Shown in pieces: positions 28,421 through 35,657 of a stretch of 64,000 nt of DNA. Made by a program: the position numbers and the translations under genes. The stretch comes from Maricaulaceae bacterium. Its GTDB lineage: Bacteria > Pseudomonadota > Alphaproteobacteria > Caulobacterales > Maricaulaceae. The stretch spans positions 186,001 through 250,000 of the forward strand of contig JAHCJP010000003.1 of assembly GCA_026126205.1 (NCBI GenBank). The letters are read 5' to 3'. Within the stretch, counting starts at the first letter, position 1. Every line of letters starts with the position of its first letter. Under the pieces are notes generated by a model. That model was not told where the DNA came from and did not search any database. It saw only the letters and a program-made list of their open reading frames with translations.

Positions 28421-29082
28421 AACGCATTGGCGTCACCCAGCGGGTCTCCACCCAGTTCCACGGACAGCCGCACGATTGTCTCGACCAGGCTTGGGCGGAC
28501 TTGCTGGGCGCAATCGGCTATGAAATCGCGCCGCTGCCCAATCTGGCGGCTGACGGCGCCGCTATCGGCGCGTACTTGAACGGGCAGGGTCTCGACGCCC
28601 TGATCCTCAGCGGCGGCAACGACATCGCCGGTCTTGGCGATCCGGCGGGGTCGCAGGCCAGCCCGCGCCGCGACACCTTCGAGCGCGCGGCCATAAGCTG
28701 GGCGCGCGGGCGGCGGCTGCCGCTGCTGGGTGTATGCCGGGGCATGCAGTTTCTGAACGTGGTGCTGGGCGGCTCGCTGGTCCGTGTGGAGGGCCATGCC
28801 GGAACCCGGCATGAACTGACCCGCGCGCCCGGTCCGCAGCCGGCGTATTTCGGGGCGTTGCCGGACCGTTTCGAGGCCAATTCCTTCCACAATTTCGCCG
28901 TCGCCGCGAAGGGATTGGCCCCGGGTCTGAAAGCAGCCGCCATCGACGAGGACGGGCTGGTCGAGGCTTTTTTCCATCCTGACGAGCCGCTGGCGGCGAT
29001 CATGTGGCACCCGGAGCGGGAACGCCCGACCAGCGCCGCGGACCGGGCGGTTCTTATGGCCATTGTCAGGTCAAGTGTCTGA
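28417..29082 (+). CDS. gamma-glutamyl-CDP-amidate hydrolase-like (class I glutamine amidotransferase fold, peptidase C26)
   Basis: A 221-residue single-domain class I glutamine amidotransferase-fold protein. The nucleophile elbow GVCRGMQ contains Cys107, and MWHPERE gives His198 and Glu200, completing the triad. LSGGNDI (65-70) is the oxyanion-side motif of PuuD/C26 peptidases. With a glutamine-kinase/cytidylyltransferase gene 38 bases upstream, it fits Cj1417, which releases glutamate from CDP-L-glutamine to leave cytidine diphosphoramidate. Without context it would be called a gamma-glutamyl-GABA hydrolase. The start could be either duplicated GTG (28402 or 28417). A decayed IS3 element follows 54 bases after its stop. 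Confidence 0.8.
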   Translation: MKRIGVTQRVSTQFHGQPHDCLDQAWADLLGAIGYEIAPLPNLAADGAAIGAYLNGQGLDALILSGGNDIAGLGDPAGSQASPRRDTFERAAISWARGRRLPLLGVCRGMQFLNVVLGGSLVRVEGHAGTRHELTRAPGPQPAYFGALPDRFEANSFHNFAVAAKGLAPGLKAAAIDEDGLVEAFFHPDEPLAAIMWHPERERPTSAADRAVLMAIVRSSV

Positions 29083-29218
29083 CGGGTGCCGCCGCCTTGT
29101 GGCTCCCACTGAATGGCATCAGCCCGCCGCCGTGATTGACCTGCTTCCCGTTTTCCCGGCCACGGAAAAGTGGGAAATTCTCGTTTAGCGGCATGGGCTG
29201 CTGAAACGAGGAGGGCCT

Positions 29219-29483
29219 TTGAAACGGTCGAAGTTCACCGAGGCGCAGCTCGCCTTCATCTTGCGTCAGACCGAGGAAGGCACACGGGGGAGGAGGTCTG
29301 CCGCAAGGTGGTGATCAGCCAGGCCACGTTCTACAACTGGAAAAAAAGTATGGCGGCCTGATGCCGTCGGAGATGAAGCGCCTGAAGCAGCTCGAGGAAG
29401 AAAATGGTCGGCTGAAGCGGATCGTGGCCGACCTCTCGTTGGACAAGGAAATGCTTCAGGATGTTCTGCGCCGAAAGCTTTAA
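29219..29483 (+). pseudogene. IS3-family OrfA, frameshifted
   Basis: The N-terminal helix-turn-helix protein of an IS3 transposase. It begins at a TTG preceded by GAGGAGGG (MKRSKFTEAQLAFILRQTEE), then needs a shift of frame near 29286 to reach EEVCRKVVISQATFYNWKK. A second shift falls in an A7 run at 29341-29347, before the leucine-zipper part (MKRLKQLEEENGRLKRIV-type) that ends at the TAA at 29481-29483. Family members read all of this in one frame, so at least one and probably both breaks are mutations. Confidence 0.8.
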
Positions 29484-30327
29484 GGCCTGCACACCGGCGG
29501 GAGCTGGTAGACCATCTGCGCGTGGCCTGGCAGGTCAGCGTTCGGCGCGCCTGTCAGGTTCTCCGGGCCAGACGCTCGACCTACCAGTACAAGTCCGTCC
29601 GCGGCGCCCAGGATGAGCTTCGCCAGCGCATCCGGGAGATCGCGGAGACGCGGGTTCGGTATGGCTATCGGCGCATCCATGTGCTCCTGAAGAGAGAGGG
29701 CTGGCCGGTGAACGCGAAGCGGGTCTGCCGACTCTATCGCGAGGTGGGCTTGCAGCTGAGGAACAAGACTCCGAAGTGGAAAGTAAAGGCGAAGCTGCGC
29801 GAGGGCCGGTGCAATCCGGTCATGGCCAATGAGGTCTGGGCGATGGATTTCGCCCACGACCAGCTCTATGACAGCCGCCGCCTGTGTATCCTGACCGTGA
29901 TCGACGCGCCTTCACGCGCTATGTTCCGGCGATTGAGCCGCGCGAGCGGTTCACAGGCGCGGACGTGGTCACGGTTCTTGAACGGGTCTGTGCCGCGCAT
30001 GGAGCTCCGAAGTCGATCCGGGTGGACATGGGTCCGGAGTTCATCTCACGCGACCTCGACCTGTGGGCTTATGCGAACGGGGTGGAGCTCGACTTCTCAC
30101 GGCCGGGAAAGCCGACGGACAACGCCTTTATCGAGAGCCTGAACGGAAAGTTCCGGGCCGAATGCCTGAACGCGCATTGGTTCATGAGCCTTGCCGACGC
30201 CCGCGGAAAATGCGAGCGATGGCGTAGAGACTGCAACACCCGCCCCCCGCACAGCGCCATCGGCTACCGAACGCTTGCGGAGGCACGAACTGCGTCGAGG
30301 CTCACGCAGCCCGCCCTGACGCCATGA
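29477..30327 (+). pseudogene. IS3-family OrfB transposase (DDE), frameshifted
   Basis: The catalytic half of the transposase. The first part (RRELVDHLRVAWQVSVRRA through VWAMDFAHDQ, ILTVIDA) is in one frame. A 2-bp gc duplication near 29907 moves the rest (FTRYVPAIEPRERFTGADVV to the end) to another frame. The rve/DDE residues are split: the first Asp in AMDFAHD is upstream, while VDMGPEF and FIESLNGKFR are downstream. OrfB normally joins OrfA by a -1 programmed shift near the orfA stop. The 2-bp insertion makes this copy inactive. Confidence 0.85.
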
Positions 30328-30376
30328 CACGGGGATTTTCTACGTCCCCGTGTCCCAGAAAACGGAGTCAAGTTCA

Positions 30377-30543
30377 ATCCCCCACGACATCTCGTTTTAA
30401 ATAAATGAATAACAAAAATTGCCTAAACATAAGATAAAAAGCTTGGTCTGCGCCAACTAGCGTATATAAATATAATAAAAGCTGCCTATCACACTAAATT
30501 TAATTATATTCTAATTGCGAATATAAACATATTAAGCGATGGC
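30377..30543. other. AT-rich intergenic stretch
   Basis: The region between the IS3 right end and the ABC-ATPase stop is extremely AT-rich (by eye about 30% GC from 30390 to 30540), unlike the roughly 65% GC of most of the window. I see no gene in it. It begins a low-GC segment that runs to the IS5 element at 32481 and looks horizontally acquired. Confidence 0.7.
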
Positions 30544-31494
30544 TTAAGGAATCAGTATTTTCATTATGCGTCGCAACAAACGCCCCGGCAGCAATGCCCC
30601 GATGCGCGCACGCCAAGCGGGTGATGCGCGCACCATTTTTTTCCCATGGTTCGAAGTCAATAGGCTCTTTTTTGCCTCAATAGCGGCAAGTGAATTGCGT
30701 GAGCGCTCGTCACGAATGGCTTGGCGGCAAACCATTTCTTGGTCATAGGCACCGAGAATGTCTTTGACGGGGCCATCCTCCCTGATTCGGCCAGCATCAA
30801 GCCATATCGCGCGCTGACAATTATCAAGAAGCATGTTGCGATTATGGGAAGCGAAAACAAGAATGCCAGCCTTTCCCACAAAAGTTTTCATGCGGGCAGT
30901 CGCTTTGGCGCGAAAGGCGCTGTCACCAGCTGACAGCCATTCATCAAGAATCAGAATCTCGGGCTCGAATGCCGTGGCAATTGCGAAATTGAGTCGCATG
31001 CGCATCCCCGATGAATAGGTCATAACCGGCAGGTCTAGGAACTCCTCAAGTTCTGAAAAGGCGGCGATCTCTGCCCGCTTATATTCAATCTCTTCGCGTG
31101 TTCGACCAGCTGCTAGGCCGCGTAATGTAATATTGCGGTGGCCGGACGCCTCGGGTTGCATTCCAAGGTTGATGTTTACTAAACTTGTAAACTGCCCGTT
31201 GATGTAAATTTTACCTACATCTGGCGCGTATATCTGAGCCAAGGCCTGCAACAGCGTGGTCTTTCCCGAACCATTCTCACCCACAAGAGCAAGGCGTTCG
31301 CCGCTCTCGGCGGTGAAGGAGACGTTCTGAAGCGCTTGTACGCCAATCACCCCGCCATGTTTATTGCGGATAAGCCGTTGAGAACCACTTTGATTAAGGT
31401 CCGGCGCCTTGGTGAGGCGCTCTGCTTGCGATGACGTCAGTCGTCCGTACAACGGATAATTCAGCGTCACATTCTCAACGACAATGCGGGGCAT
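30544..31494 (-). CDS. polysaccharide ABC exporter, ATP-binding protein (Wzt/KpsT-like), copy 1
   Basis: A 316-residue ABC ATPase. Walker A is GENGSGKTT (72-80), the signature is YSSGMRMRL, Walker B with its glutamate is ILILDEWLSAGD and the switch His is in FASHN. The order and the YSSGM signature match exporters of capsule, O-antigen and teichoic-acid type. There is a short (about 60 aa) C-terminal extension rather than the carbohydrate-binding module found in substrate-specific Wzt proteins. It follows its permease on the minus strand with an 8-base gap. Low GC and AT-rich codons set it apart from the similar pair at 43.7-45.2 kb. Confidence 0.9.
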   Translation of the reverse strand: MPRIVVENVTLNYPLYGRLTSSQAERLTKAPDLNQSGSQRLIRNKHGGVIGVQALQNVSFTAESGERLALVGENGSGKTTLLQALAQIYAPDVGKIYINGQFTSLVNINLGMQPEASGHRNITLRGLAAGRTREEIEYKRAEIAAFSELEEFLDLPVMTYSSGMRMRLNFAIATAFEPEILILDEWLSAGDSAFRAKATARMKTFVGKAGILVFASHNRNMLLDNCQRAIWLDAGRIREDGPVKDILGAYDQEMVCRQAIRDERSRNSLAAIEAKKSLLTSNHGKKMVRASPAWRARIGALLPGRLLRRIMKILIP

Positions 31495-31502
31495 GCTTGC
31501 TC

Positions 31503-32324
31503 CTAGAGCCAGTAGGCAAGTCGTCTACGCACTCTATGCGTAGCAATGAAGGCTAACAGCCAATTAGCCGCTGTGAGACAAAGTACGATCATCCAACTCG
31601 ATAGACGAGGCTCCACACCCATTAGAGGTGCGCGCAAAATTTCTATGAAGTGGGTTAGTGGGTTAATGTCGGCTATCTGGGCGCGGATACCTGTTAGCTC
31701 TTCCCGCACCCAAAGGATCGGCGTTATGAAGAACAGCAAACGGGTCAAAGACCCAACAAAATGCACGATGTCACGATAGCGAGCCGAGATCATTCCCCAA
31801 AAAAACTGAATAGCCACGGCGTTGATTAGGTATAATAGTAGTGCCGGCATAGCCATCAAGCTCATCGGGCCCGGCCGCCAACCAGCATAAATCATAATAA
31901 TAAGGGCAACAATTAACTGTAAAATAAATGTAAATACCGAACGGAATATGCTGCGATAGACATAAATTGAGTAAGGTAAAGAAACGCTAATAATCCAAAT
32001 CCTTGATGAAATAAATACTTGACAGCCGTCAATTATGTTTGATAAAATAAAAGTAAAGGCTGCAAAACCAAGTGAAACATATATCAAAAAATCAATTGCA
32101 TCGGCTCTCGTAAATATAGAAAAGAATATTGATATGCCTATAACAAATATTGTGTAAGATACAATAATCCATAACACCCCAAGTATGCTGCGTCTGTAGC
32201 GTTGCTGAATTTCATCCCAAGCAAATGTTCGCCACAAATCCCACATCATTAGGCCGGCGATAAGATCAGAGAAAAATCCCGGCCTACTGCTCTCTGCGCC
32301 AGAGTTGTTGCTAGGAAGACTCAT
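31503..32324 (-). CDS. polysaccharide ABC exporter permease (Wzm/KpsM-like), copy 1
   Basis: A 273-residue ABC-2 family membrane protein with about six predicted spans. It carries an N-terminal amphipathic segment containing QRYRRSILGVLW, the hallmark of Wzm/KpsM permeases. It forms the membrane channel for lipid-linked glycan export with the ATPase at 30544. The frame is open to a GTG at 32402, but ATG 32324 gives a normal N-terminus. GC is far below the window average (down to about 27% around 32041-32100), which indicates acquisition from a low-GC source. Confidence 0.88.
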   Translation of the reverse strand: MSLPSNNSGAESSRPGFFSDLIAGLMMWDLWRTFAWDEIQQRYRRSILGVLWIIVSYTIFVIGISIFFSIFTRADAIDFLIYVSLGFAAFTFILSNIIDGCQVFISSRIWIISVSLPYSIYVYRSIFRSVFTFILQLIVALIIMIYAGWRPGPMSLMAMPALLLYLINAVAIQFFWGMISARYRDIVHFVGSLTRLLFFITPILWVREELTGIRAQIADINPLTHFIEILRAPLMGVEPRLSSWMIVLCLTAANWLLAFIATHRVRRRLAYWL

Positions 32325-32480
32325 AAGTATGTACCTACATAGTGCATGTTCGGAAACATATTTATCACGCACATATAACCGAAAGAACGAGGCGTCCACC
32401 AACTTTCAAAATGCGTCCCTAATTAGTTTATTGAATTTCCAAGTGTGGTTGGTCAAGGTCTGCGCCGCAGTTCGGCCTAG

Positions 32481-33321
32481 GTTCTGTACCCATAAACGGG
32501 ATTCCCAATCTGTCTGGGCCGTGATTCAAGTTTCCTGACGCTGTCAGGAGGTTGGATCATGGCCCGTTTTGATCTGAGCGACGCGGAGTGGTCGATCATC
32601 GCGCCGCTTCTGCCCGGCAAGCCGCGCGGGGCGCCGCGGGTGGACGACCGGCGGGTTCTGAACGGGATTTTCTACATCCTGCGCACCGGTTCGCCCTGGC
32701 GCGACCTGCCTGAGCGCTACGGACCGCACACCACGGTTTACAACCGCTTCAACAGATGGGCGAAGGCGGGGGTGTGGGTGCGGGTGTTCCAGGCCCTGGC
32801 CGAACGCTCCCCCCAGTCCATGGCCTTCATCGACAGCTCGATCATCCGCGCCCACCAGCACGCCGCCGACGGAAAAAAGGGGGTCCGGATAACGCCATCG
32901 GTCTCTCTCGCGGGGGACTGAGCACCAAGATCCACGCCGTGGTCGATGAGACCGGCCTGCCCATCCGGCTCGCCCTGAGCGCCGGGCAGGCCTCCGACAA
33001 GGCCGCCGGGCTGGACCTGATCGGCACGCTGGGCGGCGTCCGGCACGTGGTCGCCGACCGCGGCTATGACGCCCGCGCCCTGATCGAGCGCATCGAAGCG
33101 CTCGGCGCAGCCGCACACATCCCCGCCCAGCGCGACCGCAAGGTCCAGCGCACCGTGGCCAGAGACATCTACCGCCAGCGCAATCTGGTCGAACGCTTCT
33201 TCAGCAGGATCAAACACTTCAGGCGATGCGCGACCCGCTTCGACAAGCTCGCAAGAAACTTCCTCGCAACCTTCGCAATCGCTGCAACACGCCTATGGCT
33301 CAGAAATTATGAGTCCACGAC
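32481..33321 (+). mobile_element. IS5-family insertion sequence (IS427-like)
   Basis: An 841-bp element with matching ends (left gttctgtacccataa; the reverse complement of the right end is gtcgtggactcataa; 10 of 15 bases agree). It is flanked on both sides by CTAG (32477-32480 and 33322-33325), consistent with a target duplication. It encodes a two-frame DDE transposase. It appears structurally complete, in contrast to its IS3 and IS21 neighbours. Confidence 0.85.
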
Positions 33322-33325
33322 CTAG
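32559..33325 (+). CDS. IS5-family transposase, two frames joined at an A6G slippery run
   Basis: The first frame (MARFDLSDAEWSIIAPLLPG to SSIIRAHQHAADGKKG) holds the first catalytic Asp in FIDSS. The second frame, entered at gacggaaaaaagg near 32871-32883, holds VADRGYDA with the second Asp and LVERFFSRIKHFRR with the Glu. IS427-group elements commonly express transposase by ribosomal frameshifting at just such an A-run, so this may be a working gene rather than a broken one. The coordinates cover both frames. The stop lies in the right flanking CTAG. Confidence 0.85.
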
Positions 33326-33424
33326 GGCGAATTGACATTCAGCGCATCCGCTATGTCAATCGGCTCGGAATGGGGACCCTGGATCGGCGTGCAAACGGGA
33401 CCCCTTCGTAGGGTGTGACGGTGA

Positions 33425-33473
33425 GCGCCCGACCGGGTGGAGCTGGTCTGGGTTGCCCAGCCCGGTCGGGCGC
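33425..33473. repeat. 13-bp perfect inverted repeat inside the IS21 end
   Basis: gcgcccgaccggg (33425-33437) and cccggtcgggcgc (33461-33473) are perfect inverse copies with a 23-base loop. They lie just downstream of the istB stop and could form a transcription-blocking hairpin, although no T-run follows on either strand. Confidence 0.7.
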
Positions 33474-33493
33474 GTTGATTGGGCGCTTTGGCT

Positions 33494-34228
33494 TTAGCTT
33501 TGAGAGCGGTTCTTGAATCGCCAGGATTCGTTTCCGGTCTCGATGATCTCGCAGTGATGGGTGAGCCGATCGAGCAGCGCCGTTGTCATCTTTGCATCGC
33601 CGAAGACGGCGGGCCATTCGCCGAAGGCAAGGTTGGTGGTGACGATGATCGAGGTCCGCTCGTAGAGCCGGCTGATCAGGTGGAAGAGGAGTTGTCCGCC
33701 GGCCTGAGCGAAGGGAAGGTAGCCGAGTTCGTCGAGCACGACGAAGTCGAGCCGCGTCAGGTAATCGGCGATGCGTCCCTGTTTGCCGGCACGGTGCTCG
33801 GTCTCGAGCCGGTTGACCAGATCGACGACGTTGAAGAAGCGGCCGCGGGCGCCACTGCGGATGAGGGCTCGGGCGATCGCGATGGCCAGGTGCGACTTGC
33901 CCGTGCCGGTGCCGCCGATGAGCACGGCATTGCGCTGGTCGGCCACGAAGGCGCCGGTGGCGAGGTCGCGCACGAGCGTCTCGTTGACGGGCGTTCCTGC
34001 GAAGTCGAAGTCGTCGATGTCCTTGGCCAGCGGCAGCTTGGCGACGGTGAGCTGGTATTTGATGGAGCGCGCCTGCTTCTCGGCGATCTCGGCCGACAGC
34101 AGGTCACCGACGACCCTTGGCGACTCGTGCTGACGCTTGATCGCGGTGGCCATGATCTCGTCGTAGGCGCCGCGCATGCCGTAGAGCTTGAGCGTTCCCA
34201 TCAGTTCAAGAACCTGGGTTCGTTCCAT
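33494..34228 (-). CDS. istB: IS21-family helper ATPase
   Basis: A 244-residue DnaC/DnaA-type AAA+ ATPase with Walker [10 protein letters not shown], Walker [10 protein letters not shown] and the typical TNLAFGEW sensor segment. IstB forms filaments that direct the IstA transposase to its target. Its ATG overlaps the istA stop (TGATG), the standard IS21 arrangement. With istA lost, this copy cannot move by itself. Confidence 0.93.
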   Translation of the reverse strand: MERTQVLELMGTLKLYGMRGAYDEIMATAIKRQHESPRVVGDLLSAEIAEKQARSIKYQLTVAKLPLAKDIDDFDFAGTPVNETLVRDLATGAFVADQRNAVLIGGTGTGKSHLAIAIARALIRSGARGRFFNVVDLVNRLETEHRAGKQGRIADYLTRLDFVVLDELGYLPFAQAGGQLLFHLISRLYERTSIIVTTNLAFGEWPAVFGDAKMTTALLDRLTHHCEIIETGNESWRFKNRSQS

Positions 34229-34323
34229 CAGCTTGCCCTCCTGAGGCTATCGTAGCGGGCGCAGTCGGCCTGCGGTTCATGACGCAGAAGCAGCGCGTCG
34301 GGTGTGAGGATGGTGACGGCCGG
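34228..34323 (-). pseudogene. istA: istA 3' remnant
   Basis: The minus-strand frame ending at the TGA 34230-34228 reads RRRDPAPAVTILTPDALLLR followed by [17 protein letters not shown], a typical IstA C-terminal end immediately before istB. A stop lies upstream in the same frame and no catalytic domain is present. The rest of istA has been deleted. Confidence 0.65.
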
Positions 34324-34509
34324 CGCCGGATCGCGTCGGCGGGCTCGTCAGTTTGATGCGCGGTGGCGGCATGCTGCCGCTCGGTTTTGCGGAAAGTGCT
34401 TGATCTCGTGCTAGATTTTGGCAAACTAACCATAGAAGGTGGGATGCTTGGATGCCTTTGTAATCTAGTGCAATTTCAAGCAATACCAAAGAATGCGCAT
34501 GGGGGCTGA

Positions 34510-35403
34510 ATGGATAATCTAATTTATAGCACTGTCACCTGCTTCACTAGCGTGCGCGACCCATATATTAGAGATAGATTCGTAAAAGAACTATATACAG
34601 AGGGGGCGTCGGCCAGCGAGGCGCGTCAGAGATTCATGCTTTTCTTGCGAGCCCGCCCCTTACTACCCTTGCTTTTGGAAGAAATTGCTCGCTTCCGTGG
34701 CGATGTTAATTCGATTCCCATAGTGGATTGCGGCGTATTCATGGGCAATTTCACTATCGCCGCAGCGCTGCTTGCGGAACATGCGGAACTGGAGCTATCA
34801 ATCACCGCCTATGAGGCGAACCCGGCACTGCTTGAACCGATCCGCGCCAATCTGGCGCTTTATAATGTTTCGGCCAAGGTGCATTGCGCGGGGATTGGTG
34901 GGGCCTACGGTGTGCTAAACTTCGTGCACAAAGCAGATGGGCTGATCGGGGGCACCCTATTCAAGCCTGACAGCAAGAGGGGCATTGAAGGGTATGTCGC
35001 CAACGAATGCGAAGTGATCCCACTGGCAGCTGTGTTGGATCCGAGCATGGGCCTTGGCATAGTTAAAATAGACATTGAGGGCAATGAGGTAGCGGCCTTC
35101 AACTCGATCGCGGCGGATGCAGGTCGGCTGAGCAATGTGTTCATCATTGAGTACGCACCTTGGCAGGGCAAACAAGCTGTTGGCAATCAAACCTACAACG
35201 AATTTCTCCTACAACATTTCGATTTGTTCGACGTGAACAACTGGCTTTGGGTACCCTCGCTGCAAGCGATATCTAATGCAGCCGCGTTAGAGCAATGCAT
35301 GGTCGCGAACAAAACCCGTACCCATAACACAGATCTTGTTCTAGTGCCCAAGGAGATGACAACTCTGTCGATGCGATTGGAAATACTTTCCTCCTCAATC
35401 TAA
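34510..35403 (+). CDS. FkbM-family SAM-dependent methyltransferase
   Basis: A 297-residue protein with a SAM-binding motif VDCGVFMGNFT (72-82), the acidic loop AYEANPALLEPI and the FkbM signature VKIDIEGNE (near 180). FkbM enzymes O-methylate sugars or macrolides and are frequent in surface-glycan loci. GC is clearly lower than in the surrounding core genes. It sits alone between the IS21 remnant and phosphomannomutase. In Campylobacter the phosphoramidate is O-methylated by a separate methyltransferase, so this protein is a possible but unproven candidate for a comparable step; sugar methylation is equally likely. Confidence 0.82.
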   Translation: MDNLIYSTVTCFTSVRDPYIRDRFVKELYTEGASASEARQRFMLFLRARPLLPLLLEEIARFRGDVNSIPIVDCGVFMGNFTIAAALLAEHAELELSITAYEANPALLEPIRANLALYNVSAKVHCAGIGGAYGVLNFVHKADGLIGGTLFKPDSKRGIEGYVANECEVIPLAAVLDPSMGLGIVKIDIEGNEVAAFNSIAADAGRLSNVFIIEYAPWQGKQAVGNQTYNEFLLQHFDLFDVNNWLWVPSLQAISNAAALEQCMVANKTRTHNTDLVLVPKEMTTLSMRLEILSSSI

Positions 35404-35449
35404 ACTTTCTTGGTAGATATCGTAGCCATTTCCAATATGGTGGCCGGTC

Positions 35450-35657
35450 TCACCAGCTTGAAATTATCTGCTTGTTAATGTCTATGAACACAAAATTGAG
35501 ATCCGCCAGTGTTTGAATTCGACTGCAAATGTTACATATCGATAACTCGACTAACACGCAATCTATATTTTCCTGCGCGTCGGCCAGTTCGCGAATGATG
35601 ACGGGGACACTGCAGTTAACGTGGGCGCAATACGCCGACTCTCCGAGACGCCTGCAG
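35450..35657 (-). other. low-GC open stretch, possible relic of an FkbM-like gene
   Basis: The 254-base gap after the FkbM gene is low-GC. On the minus strand it is open and ends with VLVELSICN and LNFVFIDINKQIIS, vaguely like FkbM C-termini (a VxxEV then GFxLxDI pattern). The frame runs into the phosphomannomutase gene on the same strand with no credible start. I take it as a possible gene remnant, not a functional gene. Confidence 0.3.

Larger units (their letters stand above)
29137..30376 (+). mobile_element. decayed IS3-family insertion sequence (IS407-like)
   Basis: An element of about 1.24 kb with imperfect terminal inverted repeats: left end tgacctgcttcccgttttcc from 29137, and right end whose reverse complement is tgaacttgactccgttttct, ending at 30376. 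About 20 of 30 end bases match. It contains orfA and orfB of IS3 type, both interrupted by indels, so it is probably no longer able to move itself. No convincing target duplication is visible. Confidence 0.85.
33354..34330 (-). mobile_element. truncated IS21-family element
   Basis: One end is intact: tgtcaatcggctcggaatgg at 33354, followed by internal ggggaccc/gggacccc repeats typical of IS21 ends. istB is complete, but istA survives only as its last 30 or so codons (to about 34320), and no second terminal repeat is visible up to the FkbM gene. The element was therefore cut by a deletion or recombination that removed most of istA and the other end. Confidence 0.8.

Noticed and set aside
32559..33325. 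IS5 transposase as a simple pseudogene
   Set aside because: The only break is at an A6G run where related elements use programmed frameshifting, and ends and flanking CTAG are intact.
33425..33473. Rho-independent terminator after istB
   Set aside because: The 13-bp inverted repeat is perfect, but no T-run follows on either strand, so it is listed only as a repeat.
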